From GCA-002793235 sp965267355 (GTDB lineage: Bacteria > Bacteroidota > Bacteroidia > Flavobacteriales_E > Vicingaceae), in contig OZ253956.1 of NCBI GenBank assembly GCA_965267355.1, forward strand, positions 930,001 to 994,000: DNA of 64,000 nt, read 5' to 3'. Both the position numbers and the translations under genes were made by a program. Below the pieces are notes generated by a model, which was not told where the DNA came from, made no database searches, and saw only the letters and a program-made list of their open reading frames with translations. Below, one piece after another: positions 53,681 to 63,437 of the stretch (position 1 is its first letter; every line of letters begins with the position of its first letter).

Positions 53681-54844
53681 ATGAAAAAATTAATTCTATT
53701 CGTAAGTACAGCAGCAGTTCTAACAGCCTGTGGAGGTGGTTCGGAACCAACTGTAGAAGATGTGATTGCTTCAGGAGACCTAGAACAAATTAGAGCGATG
53801 AAGCAACAAATTACACAACAACAAGCACAGTTTGCTGAGCAAATAAAATTGTTGGATGCAAAAATTGATGAATTGGATAACAACCAAAAGGTGCCAAACA
53901 TCTCGATTGAGCCAACCATTGAAACCATGTTTCACCACTATTTAGAATTTCAGGGTAACGTGAGTACAAAGAATCTACTAGTATTGTATCCAGAATATGC
54001 AGGTATTTTGAACAACATTAATGTAACTGAAGGTCAAAAAGTAACAAAAGGGCAAATATTAGCAACTATTGATGATGGTGGTTTAAATCAGCAATTATCC
54101 CAATTAGAGATTCAACGTGATTTAGCTAAAACTACTTACGAGCGTCAAGAGCGATTATGGAAACAAAAAATAGGTAGTGAGTTACAGTATTTACAAACTA
54201 AGTCAACTTATGAGGCACAAGAAAAAGCGGTTAAACAACTGCAAGAACAAATTAAAAAAACCAAAGTGGTAGCGCCTTTTAATGGCATTGTTGATGAGGT
54301 GATTACTGAAAAAGGAGCATTAGTTAGCCCAGGGCAGTCACCTTTAATTCGAGTGGTTAACCTGGATGAAATGTACATTGAAACAGCAGTACCTGAGAAT
54401 TATATTTCCAGTGTAAAACAGGGGAGGCCAGTTGAGGTGGAGTTTCCTGTAATTGGGATTACTGTAGATACTAAAGTTGGTCCGGTGGCAAATTACATCA
54501 ACCCAGCAAATAGAACTTTTAAAATTGAAGTACCATTGCCAAACAAAGATAATATGCTAAAGCCGAATCTTACTGCTAAAATTAAAGTTAATGATTACAC
54601 TAATGAAAAAGCATTGTTGGTTCCTCAAAGTATTATCTCTGAAAATTCAGAAGGTGTACAATACTTGTACATTATTGAAGGAAAAAAAGGGAAGAAGGCT
54701 AAAGCAAAAAAAGTGGAGATTGAAACAGGGTTAAGTCAAGATGGAATGATAGAAGTGTTAACAGGATTAACTTCTGGAGACGAATTAATTGTTGAAGGAG
54801 CTCGAAGCGTTCGAGATGGACAAGATGTAAATATTTTAAACTAA
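53681..54844 (+). CDS. RND efflux periplasmic adaptor lipoprotein
   Basis: 387 residues with a lipoprotein signal, Cys at residue 17 (AVLTACGGGS). An extra coiled-coil rich in Gln and Glu (MKQQITQQQAQFAEQIKLLD) precedes the usual core. The lipoyl/barrel-sandwich region is AGILNNINVTEGQKVTKGQI near 108 and its partner FNGIVDEVITEKGALVSPGQ near 203, with a helical hairpin between them. A beta-barrel and membrane-proximal domain follow. It joins the TolC-type channel to the pump. Confidence 0.93.
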   Translation: MKKLILFVSTAAVLTACGGGSEPTVEDVIASGDLEQIRAMKQQITQQQAQFAEQIKLLDAKIDELDNNQKVPNISIEPTIETMFHHYLEFQGNVSTKNLLVLYPEYAGILNNINVTEGQKVTKGQILATIDDGGLNQQLSQLEIQRDLAKTTYERQERLWKQKIGSELQYLQTKSTYEAQEKAVKQLQEQIKKTKVVAPFNGIVDEVITEKGALVSPGQSPLIRVVNLDEMYIETAVPENYISSVKQGRPVEVEFPVIGITVDTKVGPVANYINPANRTFKIEVPLPNKDNMLKPNLTAKIKVNDYTNEKALLVPQSIISENSEGVQYLYIIEGKKGKKAKAKKVEIETGLSQDGMIEVLTGLTSGDELIVEGARSVRDGQDVNILN

Positions 54845-54851
54845 GAGCAAC

Positions 54852-57800
54852 ATGGCTAAGAAGAAGAAAAAAACAATTAAAGAGTTTGGGCTCTCTTCAT
54901 GGGCAATTGGAAATAAAACTACCATTTATGTTGCCATGTTGATTATTCTTTTTTCAGGGGTTGGCGCTTATATGAATATGCCACGTGAGAACTTCCCAGA
55001 GATTAGAGAGACTAAAATTTATATTAGCTCATTGTTTCCAGGAAACACAGCTGAAGACATTGAAAAGTTAATTACTGATCCACTTGAAGACCGTTTAAAA
55101 ACGGTAAGTAACGTTGTTAAAATTACTTCTACATCTCAAGAAGATTACTCTATGATTATTGTGGAGTTTGACGAAAAGATTTCAGTAGATGATGCTAAGC
55201 AAAAGGTAAAAGATAAAGTGGATACCGAGAAATCGGGTGAAGATTGGCCTACCTTTAACGGAGCCAAAGTAGAACCAAATGTGTTTGAGTTGAGCATGTC
55301 AGAAGAGATGCCAATCTTGAATATCAACATTTCTGGCGATTACCCGGTTCAACGATTGAAAGAATTTGGTGAATTATTAGAAGATCAAATTGAAGATTTA
55401 CCTGAAATTAAGCAGGTTGATATTCGTGGAGCGCAAGAAAAAGAAGTTGAAGTAGCTGTTGATATTTACAGAATGATGGCAGCTAAGGTGAGTTTTGACG
55501 ATGTTATAAATTCTATCAGAGGAGGTAACGTAACCATGTCAGCAGGTAATTTGGTGGCTAGTGGTCAGCGTAGAACTATTAGGATTTTAGGTGAAATTGA
55601 AGAACCAACTGAGTTGAATCGTTTTGTGGTAAAAGCTGAACATGGTAATGCTATTTATTTGGGTGACATAGCTAAAGTAGAATTCAAAGAAAAAGAACGA
55701 ACCACTTATGCGCGTGAGTTTGGGCACCGTGTAGTGATGCTGGACGTGAAAAAACGGTCAGGTAAAAACATGGTGGCAGCAGCCGAAAAAATTCGTGTGA
55801 TTTTGGACAACGCAATTAAGAATGATTTACCTGCAGACATCACGGTAACGGTATCTAATGATCAATCTTCAAAAACCATTGGACAAGTAGATGATTTGGT
55901 GAACAACATCATTTTCGGTATTATCCTGGTAGTTGGGGTATTGATGTTCTTTCTGGGTTTCAAGAATGCATTATTTGTTGGATTTGCGATTCCAATGTCA
56001 ATGTTGATGTCTTTGATGATTTTAGAATCGTTAGGCTACACTATGAACACTATGATTTTATTTGGGCTCATTATGGGGCTTGGAATGTTGGTGGATAACG
56101 GAATTGTGGTGGTTGAAAATGTCTTTCGACTCATGGATGAAGAAGGAATGAGTCGAATAGAAGCCGCAAAGAAAGGAATAGGGGAAATTGCTTTTCCGAT
56201 TATTATATCTACCGCTACCACAGTTGCAGCTTTTGTTCCGCTGGGTATGTGGCCAGGAGTAATGGGTCAGTTTATGATTTATTTCCCAGTTACTTTATCA
56301 GTAGTTCTTGGTTCTTCCTTATTTGTGGCTATCTTCTTTAATTCGGTACTGGTATCACGTTTCATGACTACAGAAGATAAAGAATTACCGCTTAAGAACA
56401 TGATACGTATCACAGCTATTGTAGCAGGATTGGGTATACTCATTATGGTTTTTTCAGGTGGAAAAGGCATCTTGGGAAGCATCATGGTATTTACTGCTAT
56501 TATGATGTGGGTGTACCGTTTTGGACTACGTAAAATGGCTAACTTCTTTCAAACTAAAATTTTAACACGTTGGGAAAGATTTTATGAGAAAGTGTTGAGG
56601 GGAGCATTGAAAGGAAGGAGACCTGTTATTATTGTGGTTGGAACCTTTATGTTGTTGATAGGTGCTTTTATGGGCTTTGGAAGTTCAGTAGGTAGTGGAA
56701 GAACCAAAGTGGAGTTTTTTCCGGATAATACACCAAACCAAATCATTGTGTATATTGAGTATCCTCAAGGTACCGATATTGAAAAAACCAATGCCATTAC
56801 AAAGGAAGTTGAGAATCGTGTTTATGCAGTCTTAAATTCAGAAAAGTACATGGATGGTGACCACAATTTCTTGGTAGAAAGTGCCGTATCTCAGGTAGGG
56901 GAGGGTGCTGGAAACCCTCAAACTGATGGTGGTTCTGCGGCTGAAATGCCGCATAAAGGAAAAGTAACTGCTTCTATGCGAGAATATAAATTCCGTAGGG
57001 GATCAGACAGCAATGAACTTTTAAAAGAAGTGCAAGAAGCTTTAAAAGATGTGTACCCTGGAGTATTGATTTCTGTTGAGAAAGAAGCTGTTGGCCCGCC
57101 AGCTGGTTATCCAATAAACATTGAATTACAAGGAGATGATTATGATGAGTTGATTGCTGCAGCGGTGAAAATGAGAAACTTTATCAACACCAAAAATATT
57201 CCTGGAGTAGATGAATTGAAGATAGATGTGAACAAGCAAAAACCAAGTATGCTTGTTGAAATTGATCGTAAAAAGGCTGGGGAATTGGGGGTGAATGCTT
57301 CTCAGGTTGGGCAACAATTGCGAAATTCCATATTTGGATCTAAGGCAGGTGTATACAAAGAAGGGGGAGATGATTACGATATTTATGTTCGATTTAATGA
57401 AGATAATAAGTACAATCGGAGTGCTTTGTTTGATCAAAAAATCACTTTCCGTGATCCTTCAAACGGGCAAATCAAAGAAATTCCGGTTTCGGTAATTGCT
57501 AAACCAAAGAACAGCTCAGGCTTTAGTGCCATTAAGCATAAACAACAAAAAAGAGTAGTTACGGTTTATTCAGCTCTTAGTCCTGGATTTACAGATGCAG
57601 CAGCTGTTGTAGCTTCCATTCAAACTGAAATGGAAGGTTACACTGAAGTGCCAGAAAACATTAAAATTGATTATACGGGCCAAATTGAAGAGCAAAACAA
57701 GCAAATGGCATTCTTAATGAGTGCTTTTTTCTCAGGTCTTGGATTGATTTTCTTGATTTTGATTTTTCAATTTAATTCGGTTTCAAAACCAGGTATAATT

Positions 57801-58334
57801 ATGTTGGCTATCTTCTTAAGCTTGATAGGAGTATTTGGTGGACTAATGATTACGGGTAAACCATTTGTGATTATGATGACCATGATGGGAATAATCTCAT
57901 TAGCAGGTATTGTTGTTAATAATGGGGTAGTTTTGTTAGATTACACCCAATTGCTTATCGACCGTAAGAAGGAGAACTTAGGTTTAGATGAAGCTGACAA
58001 ATTGGATGTAGAAAACTTGAGAGAGGTTATTGTTCGTGGAGGGAAAGCTCGTTTACGTCCAGTATTGTTAACAGCCATCACCACGATACTTGGATTGATT
58101 CCATTGGCTATTGGGTTGAATATTAATTTTTACACTTTGTTTAGCGAGTTTAATCCACACATCTATTTTGGTGGTGATAATGTAATTTTCTGGGGACCTT
58201 TAGCATGGACTGTAATTTATGGTTTGTTTATTGCAACCTTTTTAACATTAATTGTAGTGCCTGTACTATTTTTAATTGTTGAACGTATTAAGATGAGGTT
58301 CTTTAAAAAGAAGCCCGTTACAGTAAATGCATAA
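54852..58334 (+). CDS. AcrB-type RND efflux permease
   Basis: 1160 residues, about 100 longer than AcrB. The pattern is one N-terminal helix (TIYVAMLIILFSGVGAYM), a large porter loop, six helices near 330-560, a second helix and loop, and six more near 950-1150. Helix-four motif GLIMGLGMLVDNGIVVVENV near 404 supplies the proton-relay acidic residue equivalent to AcrB Asp407, with further charge in DEEGMSRIEAAKKG. It uses the proton motive force to export toxic compounds. Extra length lies in the two porter loops. Its end overlaps the TPR gene by eight bases. Confidence 0.94.
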   Translation: MAKKKKKTIKEFGLSSWAIGNKTTIYVAMLIILFSGVGAYMNMPRENFPEIRETKIYISSLFPGNTAEDIEKLITDPLEDRLKTVSNVVKITSTSQEDYSMIIVEFDEKISVDDAKQKVKDKVDTEKSGEDWPTFNGAKVEPNVFELSMSEEMPILNINISGDYPVQRLKEFGELLEDQIEDLPEIKQVDIRGAQEKEVEVAVDIYRMMAAKVSFDDVINSIRGGNVTMSAGNLVASGQRRTIRILGEIEEPTELNRFVVKAEHGNAIYLGDIAKVEFKEKERTTYAREFGHRVVMLDVKKRSGKNMVAAAEKIRVILDNAIKNDLPADITVTVSNDQSSKTIGQVDDLVNNIIFGIILVVGVLMFFLGFKNALFVGFAIPMSMLMSLMILESLGYTMNTMILFGLIMGLGMLVDNGIVVVENVFRLMDEEGMSRIEAAKKGIGEIAFPIIISTATTVAAFVPLGMWPGVMGQFMIYFPVTLSVVLGSSLFVAIFFNSVLVSRFMTTEDKELPLKNMIRITAIVAGLGILIMVFSGGKGILGSIMVFTAIMMWVYRFGLRKMANFFQTKILTRWERFYEKVLRGALKGRRPVIIVVGTFMLLIGAFMGFGSSVGSGRTKVEFFPDNTPNQIIVYIEYPQGTDIEKTNAITKEVENRVYAVLNSEKYMDGDHNFLVESAVSQVGEGAGNPQTDGGSAAEMPHKGKVTASMREYKFRRGSDSNELLKEVQEALKDVYPGVLISVEKEAVGPPAGYPINIELQGDDYDELIAAAVKMRNFINTKNIPGVDELKIDVNKQKPSMLVEIDRKKAGELGVNASQVGQQLRNSIFGSKAGVYKEGGDDYDIYVRFNEDNKYNRSALFDQKITFRDPSNGQIKEIPVSVIAKPKNSSGFSAIKHKQQKRVVTVYSALSPGFTDAAAVVASIQTEMEGYTEVPENIKIDYTGQIEEQNKQMAFLMSAFFSGLGLIFLILIFQFNSVSKPGIIMLAIFLSLIGVFGGLMITGKPFVIMMTMMGIISLAGIVVNNGVVLLDYTQLLIDRKKENLGLDEADKLDVENLREVIVRGGKARLRPVLLTAITTILGLIPLAIGLNINFYTLFSEFNPHIYFGGDNVIFWGPLAWTVIYGLFIATFLTLIVVPVLFLIVERIKMRFFKKKPVTVNA

Positions 58335-59106
58335 ATTATATCGATTAATAATAATTAGTTTTTTAGGGTTGAGTGCTGCTATGTGCAGTGCTCAATCTGA
58401 TTTTGAGCAAGGAGTAAGTTACTATAACAATAGAGCAGAAAAGCACGAAGGGTTAAAAGTAGATTCTACTAATATTAATCTTGCTATAAAACATTTTACT
58501 GAGGCACTTGATTCTGATAAACAAGAAAGGGCTTATGACTATTTAACTCTTTGTTATTATTATAAAGCAGCTTTTGTGGTTAAAACAAAACAACTTCAAA
58601 AAAAGACGTATTTAAAAGGGAAGACTATAGGAGAACAAGCGCTTAAAAAATATCCAAGAAATAAAGGAATACTACTATGGTATATTGCTAATTATAGTAA
58701 ATATGGAGAGTTGCAAGGAGTAGTAGCATCTGCTAAAAATGGGTTGGCAGATAAAATGAAAAAGTTGACTGAAAAATTAATGGATATTGATTCAGAGTTT
58801 TCTGATGGAGCTCCGCACAGAATACTAGGAGTACTACACTATAAAGTTCCATATATACCATTGTTTTTAACCTGGCCATCAAAAGAAGATGCGGAAAAAC
58901 ATTTAAAAAAAGCGTTAACAATTAATCCTACAGCTATTTCCAATTTGTACTATTATGCAGAGTTTTTAGTAGAAGAAAAAAGAGACACTGAGGCTAGAAT
59001 AGTATTGGACAAATTGCTGAAAATAGCTCCAAGAAAAACTGCTTTAATAGAAGACATGTATGATTTATCAATGGCTAAAAGGCTTCGAAAGAAATTAACT
59101 AAATAA
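58327..59106 (+). CDS. Secreted TPR-like protein, TatT-like
   Basis: 259 residues with a signal peptide ending SAAMCSAQ near 22. Repeating helical pairs suggest tetratricopeptide repeats, e.g. INLAIKHFTEALDSDKQERA and EKHLKKALTINPTAISN near the end. The arrangement with APHRILGVLHYKVPYIPLFL resembles TRAP-transporter TatT-like lipoproteins but the match is weak. It overlaps the permease gene by eight bases, so it belongs to the efflux operon. A scaffold or assembly role is possible; nothing in the sequence proves it. Confidence 0.75.
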   Translation: MHKLYRLIIISFLGLSAAMCSAQSDFEQGVSYYNNRAEKHEGLKVDSTNINLAIKHFTEALDSDKQERAYDYLTLCYYYKAAFVVKTKQLQKKTYLKGKTIGEQALKKYPRNKGILLWYIANYSKYGELQGVVASAKNGLADKMKKLTEKLMDIDSEFSDGAPHRILGVLHYKVPYIPLFLTWPSKEDAEKHLKKALTINPTAISNLYYYAEFLVEEKRDTEARIVLDKLLKIAPRKTALIEDMYDLSMAKRLRKKLTK

Positions 59107-59108
59107 AA

Positions 59109-59137
59109 GAAGCAGAAGGTTTTCACCTTCATGCTTC
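59109..59137. terminator. Possible terminator after the efflux operon
   Basis: GAAGCA-GAAGGT and ACCTTC-A-TGCTTC form a twelve-pair hairpin with one bulge and a four-base loop. It lies between convergent genes but lacks a long T-run. Confidence 0.5.
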
Positions 59138-59149
59138 GTCCTTTGAATT

Positions 59150-62100
59150 TTAAAACCCATTAAGGTCAGTAGGTTTAGTAACCCCGTACCATTTTAGTGT
59201 TCTTTCACCCACATCAGGTACCTTAACATGTATTAAGTACACTCCACTTGCTACCGGTACATCCACATGGTTTTTCAAGTCCCAATCCAAACTAGTTTTA
59301 TCATCTCCTTTTTGGAACCTTCTCATTAAAGTACCATTTACATTGTAAATAGAGATGGTACAGTTTTTAGGTAAATTGGTAATTTTTATGGTGTTATCCA
59401 ATGCGCTAGTCTCATATTCAGAGTAAGCATAATATGGATTTGGTACCACATTAATCATGGCCAATGCCGAATCCATAGCCATTCCATTGCCTGTATCTAC
59501 CTGCATACCTGACATGTCAAACTGATACATCGGCAAACCGCCATTACTGTTTACACCATTGGTATGTGCTGTAGTAAATAGTTGATAAGGCTTCTCTACT
59601 CTTAATTTTACTTTTGCTTCGTTTTCTAATAAAGAATAACCACTATTTAACATTGGTACTCCTGCCCACATAGTTGATGCAATAACAGCGGTTCTTTCAA
59701 ATGTAGTACCCAAACGAAGTAGGGAATCTAATTTTTGACAACCATCATAGGTAGGCATTGATAAATTTAAAAAGTTAAAGAAAATCTGATTCTCCATTTT
59801 TCGATATACATATACATAATGTTTACCTCCTAATACTAACTCATTATTTACACCTATACTCATTGTAGAAGTTGGATTCCATATCATGTCTCTTCCGTTT
59901 TCTCCTGCCAACCAACTATCTTCAGCAAATGACACATTTAAACGCTCTCCTGTTTCCACATTAATAGCATAGCCTGGGAACCACCCAAAACCAGTTTCCC
60001 CTAAATAATTGGGGTCATTTTCATCAGTTGAAACTCCTGACCCTACTGGTGCTGGATTACCATTTTTATCCACACTTTGTGAGTTTCTAATTTCTAAATG
60101 TTGAGCTCCTCCTTCGGTTAATAAACCGGTAGAATCATTTCGGGCTTCAAACACTAAACATCTTGACCATTTGCTCTTATCAGAAGTAAATACAACATCT
60201 ACTGACTGTAAATATTTTAACTTACTCGAATCGGTTCCTATATTGTTAGCTGTACTCCAAGCCATAGCATCAAACATTGGTGGTGATGAATTAGATTGTG
60301 CTTTACGGTAAGCAGTTAGTCCGTAAGGAGCCCATGTTCCATTTACAAAATTTTCAAAATCCTGATTAGGGTCTTTGAATCCATTAGCGTTATAATCGTT
60401 AAATGGACTGGCATCTGATCCTACATCAAATATAGATGATCCTGAACGTATCCAATTTAAATCACTTTCTCCATCTTGATCACTTAATCCACCTAACCAT
60501 GGACGAGTTGAATCGGCAAATGTTACTGTTCCTGAAATTGCTCCATTACCCAATTCTTTTTCTACACCAGGATTTTTCACTTGTTTTACCGATACAGATA
60601 TTCCATAATCTAAAAACAACTGTTCGTTTTCTAGTTCAATAGATTGCTCTGAGAAAATGGTATCTCCAAATGGTGGTATTAATGCATAATAAGCATCATT
60701 CATACTTCCTGCTGTAGAGTCTTTAAACTGAACGGTATATTTTCCTGCTTGTACGGTTAATGGATCAACTACTTTCACATTTAATGGTCCAAAACCTGCT
60801 TCGTAAGTTGGTTCATCTACAAAACCATTAGTTACGGCTACATCTTCTGATGCTGCAGTAAGCTCTAAATTATTTCCACCATTTCCTTGTCCTTCTATTC
60901 TGGTAATCATTGGTTGATCTCCATATTCAGAATTAGCTACCGTACCTCCATTTTCTGGTGCAGGATTGTGTGGTATAGCTGAGTATGCTCTTAAGCCTTG
61001 TCCTGTACCTGTTTTTCTACTGGCAATGTAAGGCTGCTTTTGCCCATCTAATGCTAATGGATCATTTGGATCATACTCTTTGTATTCATTGTAACCATAA
61101 GCAAGAGCCATATAGTAGTAAGTTTTATGGTTAACCAGTTTAGTGTTTCCTGATGCAAATAAATCGTCTGTAATTCTGAAGGAATGCTTGATGCCATCAT
61201 CTTTACCATCTACCATCACCTTCGGAGTATTAAACCCATATTGTTCATTGTAGGTATAATTCACTAAATCAGTAACACCATTCTTAATGTCAACTTGTGC
61301 CACCAAACGGGCTTTGTCAGGATTGTCCAACTCATCAGCAGTAATTAAACCATTCTTAAGTTGAAATACTTGATAACCTTCAAAGTCATAATATTTTAAC
61401 GTATCCTTATCTGCATCTGTTCCTTGCCAAACACCATCTAAAGTATCTGGAATGGCAATAAAAGGATTTTTTTGATAGTAACTCTCGTTAGCATTGTTGG
61501 ATGTTTTTGGATTGGTTAAGTATAAAATCAACTCATTCTCCATTTCCTGAAAGGTAATGGTCGGTGCATCCGGTCCTTCAGCTATCTTAAAACAATTGTC
61601 AAACAAAGCTTGTGCTTTATCATCTGCTGTACGCATTACATTAATAGAGGAAAGGTTATCACCTGAAACAGCCCTTGCCCAAACTACACCAACAGTTAAA
61701 TCATTTACAGCTCCAGGTTCTAAGGTAAAAGGACCAGCTGACTGTAAAAATCGTCTATCCCCAGGCTGATTCCCTGCTGATGCTTCTGTCCAATTAGGAA
61801 AAGTACCAGGGTCATTCCCCTGAGTACTCCAGTATAAGGGATCTGAATCTCCTGGGAATAACAAATCGGCTAATACTGTTCCTCCAGTAGAAGCAGCATT
61901 ACCATTACCTCCCCAAACCATTTGAGAACCACCATTTCTCCAGCGCCCTCTTAAATAGTTATAATGATCCAACGCTGAAGAAGGATCTCCATCGCCAGGA
62001 AACTGTCCACCTCCAATACTATAATAAACAAATTTTTTCATGCCATAACGTTCGTTATCCACAATGGTATCACCATAACCAATTCCTAATCCGGCATAAG

Positions 62101-63259
62101 GAATCCCCCCTGAATCCAAGGCTGCCTGAATATCGGTAGTCAACGGATTATCTATCCCATCATTATCTGCATAAGGACCTTCAAAAAAATCAACACCTAC
62201 TGCTGGTGGTACTGCACCATAGCCTTCAATACCGTTTTCATCTCCATCAACAGGCTCACCATTGTAACAATAACCGAGTCCACGCTGAGCATCACATCCA
62301 ACAAAATCATCTGAGGCACCCCCTAAATCCGCATCTACCCACTGTCCAAAATAGGCTTCTGTTAAGGTAAAAGTAGAGCGGTTAATCATTTCATAATTGT
62401 AAAAAGTCATGTTGTTCACTTCATCATTAGTCGTAAAAGCAAAAGCTTGACCTCTTATTTCCATTCCTATAGATGGCCCCTGAGATTCTGTATGCGTATT
62501 TCCTTTATCATTAAATACAAACCAAATAGTACTATCTCCAAATAAACGAATATCACGAGTTGCTCTACAATCAATATCTCCTACTAAATCATATTTGGGA
62601 TAGTCGCCAGCATTAGGATCATAAAAATCATCTCCATCTCTATCAAAGAAAGGTGCTAAATGCCAATCTTGTCCTTTGGCAGGATCACCATGAGCTGGCC
62701 AGTTTAAAATTACATCTGGTATCTGATAACCCGGAAATTCTACTGTTTGATCACAATTTGGATCTTCCTCACATGCCTTCCATGCAACAAACTCATCCAC
62801 CATTTGTCTTGAAATACCAAAAAACTTATCATAATCTTCACAAGTCTGAGCATCAATATCAGCAGTAGATGTATTTAATGGCCCAGGCCAAAAATCATTA
62901 CCCGCAGTTCTAAATGTAACAGCCGCTAACTTTAATTGACCATTTACATCCAAACCACCCATCCATAAAGCACCAGCAAAAATGGAAGTAAATTTTGGAT
63001 CACTACTACTACTCCTTTTCGGTACTTCATAATCAGCAATACCATTGGCCCTATCCTGCCACATACTCCCACCAGTAGCTTCTATCCTTGTTCGTACATT
63101 GTTCAACTCTAACGTAGCTATAGCAACTGCTGATGCACAACCAGCAGTTGGAGTTGGTGTATTTCCTCCTTTTTTAGAGGTAGATGTATGGTAGTAATTT
63201 CTTGCCGAGGAAGATAAAGTAATTATTACACTGCATAGTAGTAGGGTTAAATTTTTCAT
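59150..63259 (-). CDS. Very large T9SS type A secreted protein
   Basis: About 1369 residues from ATG 63259; an in-frame TTG at 63268 was rejected. A signal peptide ends near residue 19. The body is low in cysteine, rich in Asp, Gly and Asn, with beta-rich stretches I cannot assign to a domain with certainty (FAGALWMGGLDVNGQLKLAA near 90, MTFYNYEMINRSTF near 286). The C-terminal block VVPNPYYAYSEYE, then CTISIYNVNGTLMRRF, VASGVYLIHVKV and TLKWYGVTKPTDL, is a conserved T9SS sorting region of large Bacteroidetes surface proteins. The upstream region holds a promoter element and the second copy of the LytTR-like repeat. Confidence 0.88.
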   Translation of the reverse strand: MKNLTLLLCSVIITLSSSARNYYHTSTSKKGGNTPTPTAGCASAVAIATLELNNVRTRIEATGGSMWQDRANGIADYEVPKRSSSSDPKFTSIFAGALWMGGLDVNGQLKLAAVTFRTAGNDFWPGPLNTSTADIDAQTCEDYDKFFGISRQMVDEFVAWKACEEDPNCDQTVEFPGYQIPDVILNWPAHGDPAKGQDWHLAPFFDRDGDDFYDPNAGDYPKYDLVGDIDCRATRDIRLFGDSTIWFVFNDKGNTHTESQGPSIGMEIRGQAFAFTTNDEVNNMTFYNYEMINRSTFTLTEAYFGQWVDADLGGASDDFVGCDAQRGLGYCYNGEPVDGDENGIEGYGAVPPAVGVDFFEGPYADNDGIDNPLTTDIQAALDSGGIPYAGLGIGYGDTIVDNERYGMKKFVYYSIGGGQFPGDGDPSSALDHYNYLRGRWRNGGSQMVWGGNGNAASTGGTVLADLLFPGDSDPLYWSTQGNDPGTFPNWTEASAGNQPGDRRFLQSAGPFTLEPGAVNDLTVGVVWARAVSGDNLSSINVMRTADDKAQALFDNCFKIAEGPDAPTITFQEMENELILYLTNPKTSNNANESYYQKNPFIAIPDTLDGVWQGTDADKDTLKYYDFEGYQVFQLKNGLITADELDNPDKARLVAQVDIKNGVTDLVNYTYNEQYGFNTPKVMVDGKDDGIKHSFRITDDLFASGNTKLVNHKTYYYMALAYGYNEYKEYDPNDPLALDGQKQPYIASRKTGTGQGLRAYSAIPHNPAPENGGTVANSEYGDQPMITRIEGQGNGGNNLELTAASEDVAVTNGFVDEPTYEAGFGPLNVKVVDPLTVQAGKYTVQFKDSTAGSMNDAYYALIPPFGDTIFSEQSIELENEQLFLDYGISVSVKQVKNPGVEKELGNGAISGTVTFADSTRPWLGGLSDQDGESDLNWIRSGSSIFDVGSDASPFNDYNANGFKDPNQDFENFVNGTWAPYGLTAYRKAQSNSSPPMFDAMAWSTANNIGTDSSKLKYLQSVDVVFTSDKSKWSRCLVFEARNDSTGLLTEGGAQHLEIRNSQSVDKNGNPAPVGSGVSTDENDPNYLGETGFGWFPGYAINVETGERLNVSFAEDSWLAGENGRDMIWNPTSTMSIGVNNELVLGGKHYVYVYRKMENQIFFNFLNLSMPTYDGCQKLDSLLRLGTTFERTAVIASTMWAGVPMLNSGYSLLENEAKVKLRVEKPYQLFTTAHTNGVNSNGGLPMYQFDMSGMQVDTGNGMAMDSALAMINVVPNPYYAYSEYETSALDNTIKITNLPKNCTISIYNVNGTLMRRFQKGDDKTSLDWDLKNHVDVPVASGVYLIHVKVPDVGERTLKWYGVTKPTDLNGF

Positions 63260-63279
63260 AGCTATCAAATTGTGGTTTT

Positions 63280-63287
63280 CAAATGTA
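63280..63287 (-). promoter_or_regulatory. Putative -7 promoter element of the 1369-residue T9SS gene
   Basis: The minus strand reads TACATTTG, exact to TAnnTTTG, ending 20 bases before the ATG at 63259. This supports the ATG over the TTG at 63268. Confidence 0.55.
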
Positions 63288-63347
63288 ATTTTACGGAGCT
63301 TTATTCATTATTAATAGTGAAACCTAATGAGGTGCTGCTGCGAGTTT

Positions 63348-63377
63348 CCAAACGGTAAGGTTTATCTTCTAAGCGGT
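63348..63377 (-). promoter_or_regulatory. Candidate LytTR operator between the T9SS gene and ispG
   Basis: On the minus strand ACCGCTTAG (63369-63377) and ACCGTTTGG (63348-63356) are direct repeats separated by 12 bases. The second fits the published LytTR half-site pattern [TA][AC][CA]GTTN[AG][TG] at every position, and the first at all but one. The site is centred about 86 bases upstream of the expected T9SS-gene transcription start and about 75 from that of ispG. Confidence 0.55.
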
Positions 63378-63424
63378 AGATGGATAATATTCTCTAAAAT
63401 ATGGAGTTATCGAAAAGCAAATAA

Positions 63425-63432
63425 TATCTTTG
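63425..63432 (+). promoter_or_regulatory. Putative -7 promoter element of ispG
   Basis: TATCTTTG, exact to TAnnTTTG, ends five bases before the GTG start at 63438, so the transcript would be nearly leaderless. Confidence 0.5.
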
Positions 63433-63437
63433 CAGTA

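Noticed and set aside
56386..56402. ACCGCTTAAG in the RND permease gene, like a LytTR half-site
   Set aside because: It lies in the coding sequence for ELPLKN with no second half-site 21 bases away.
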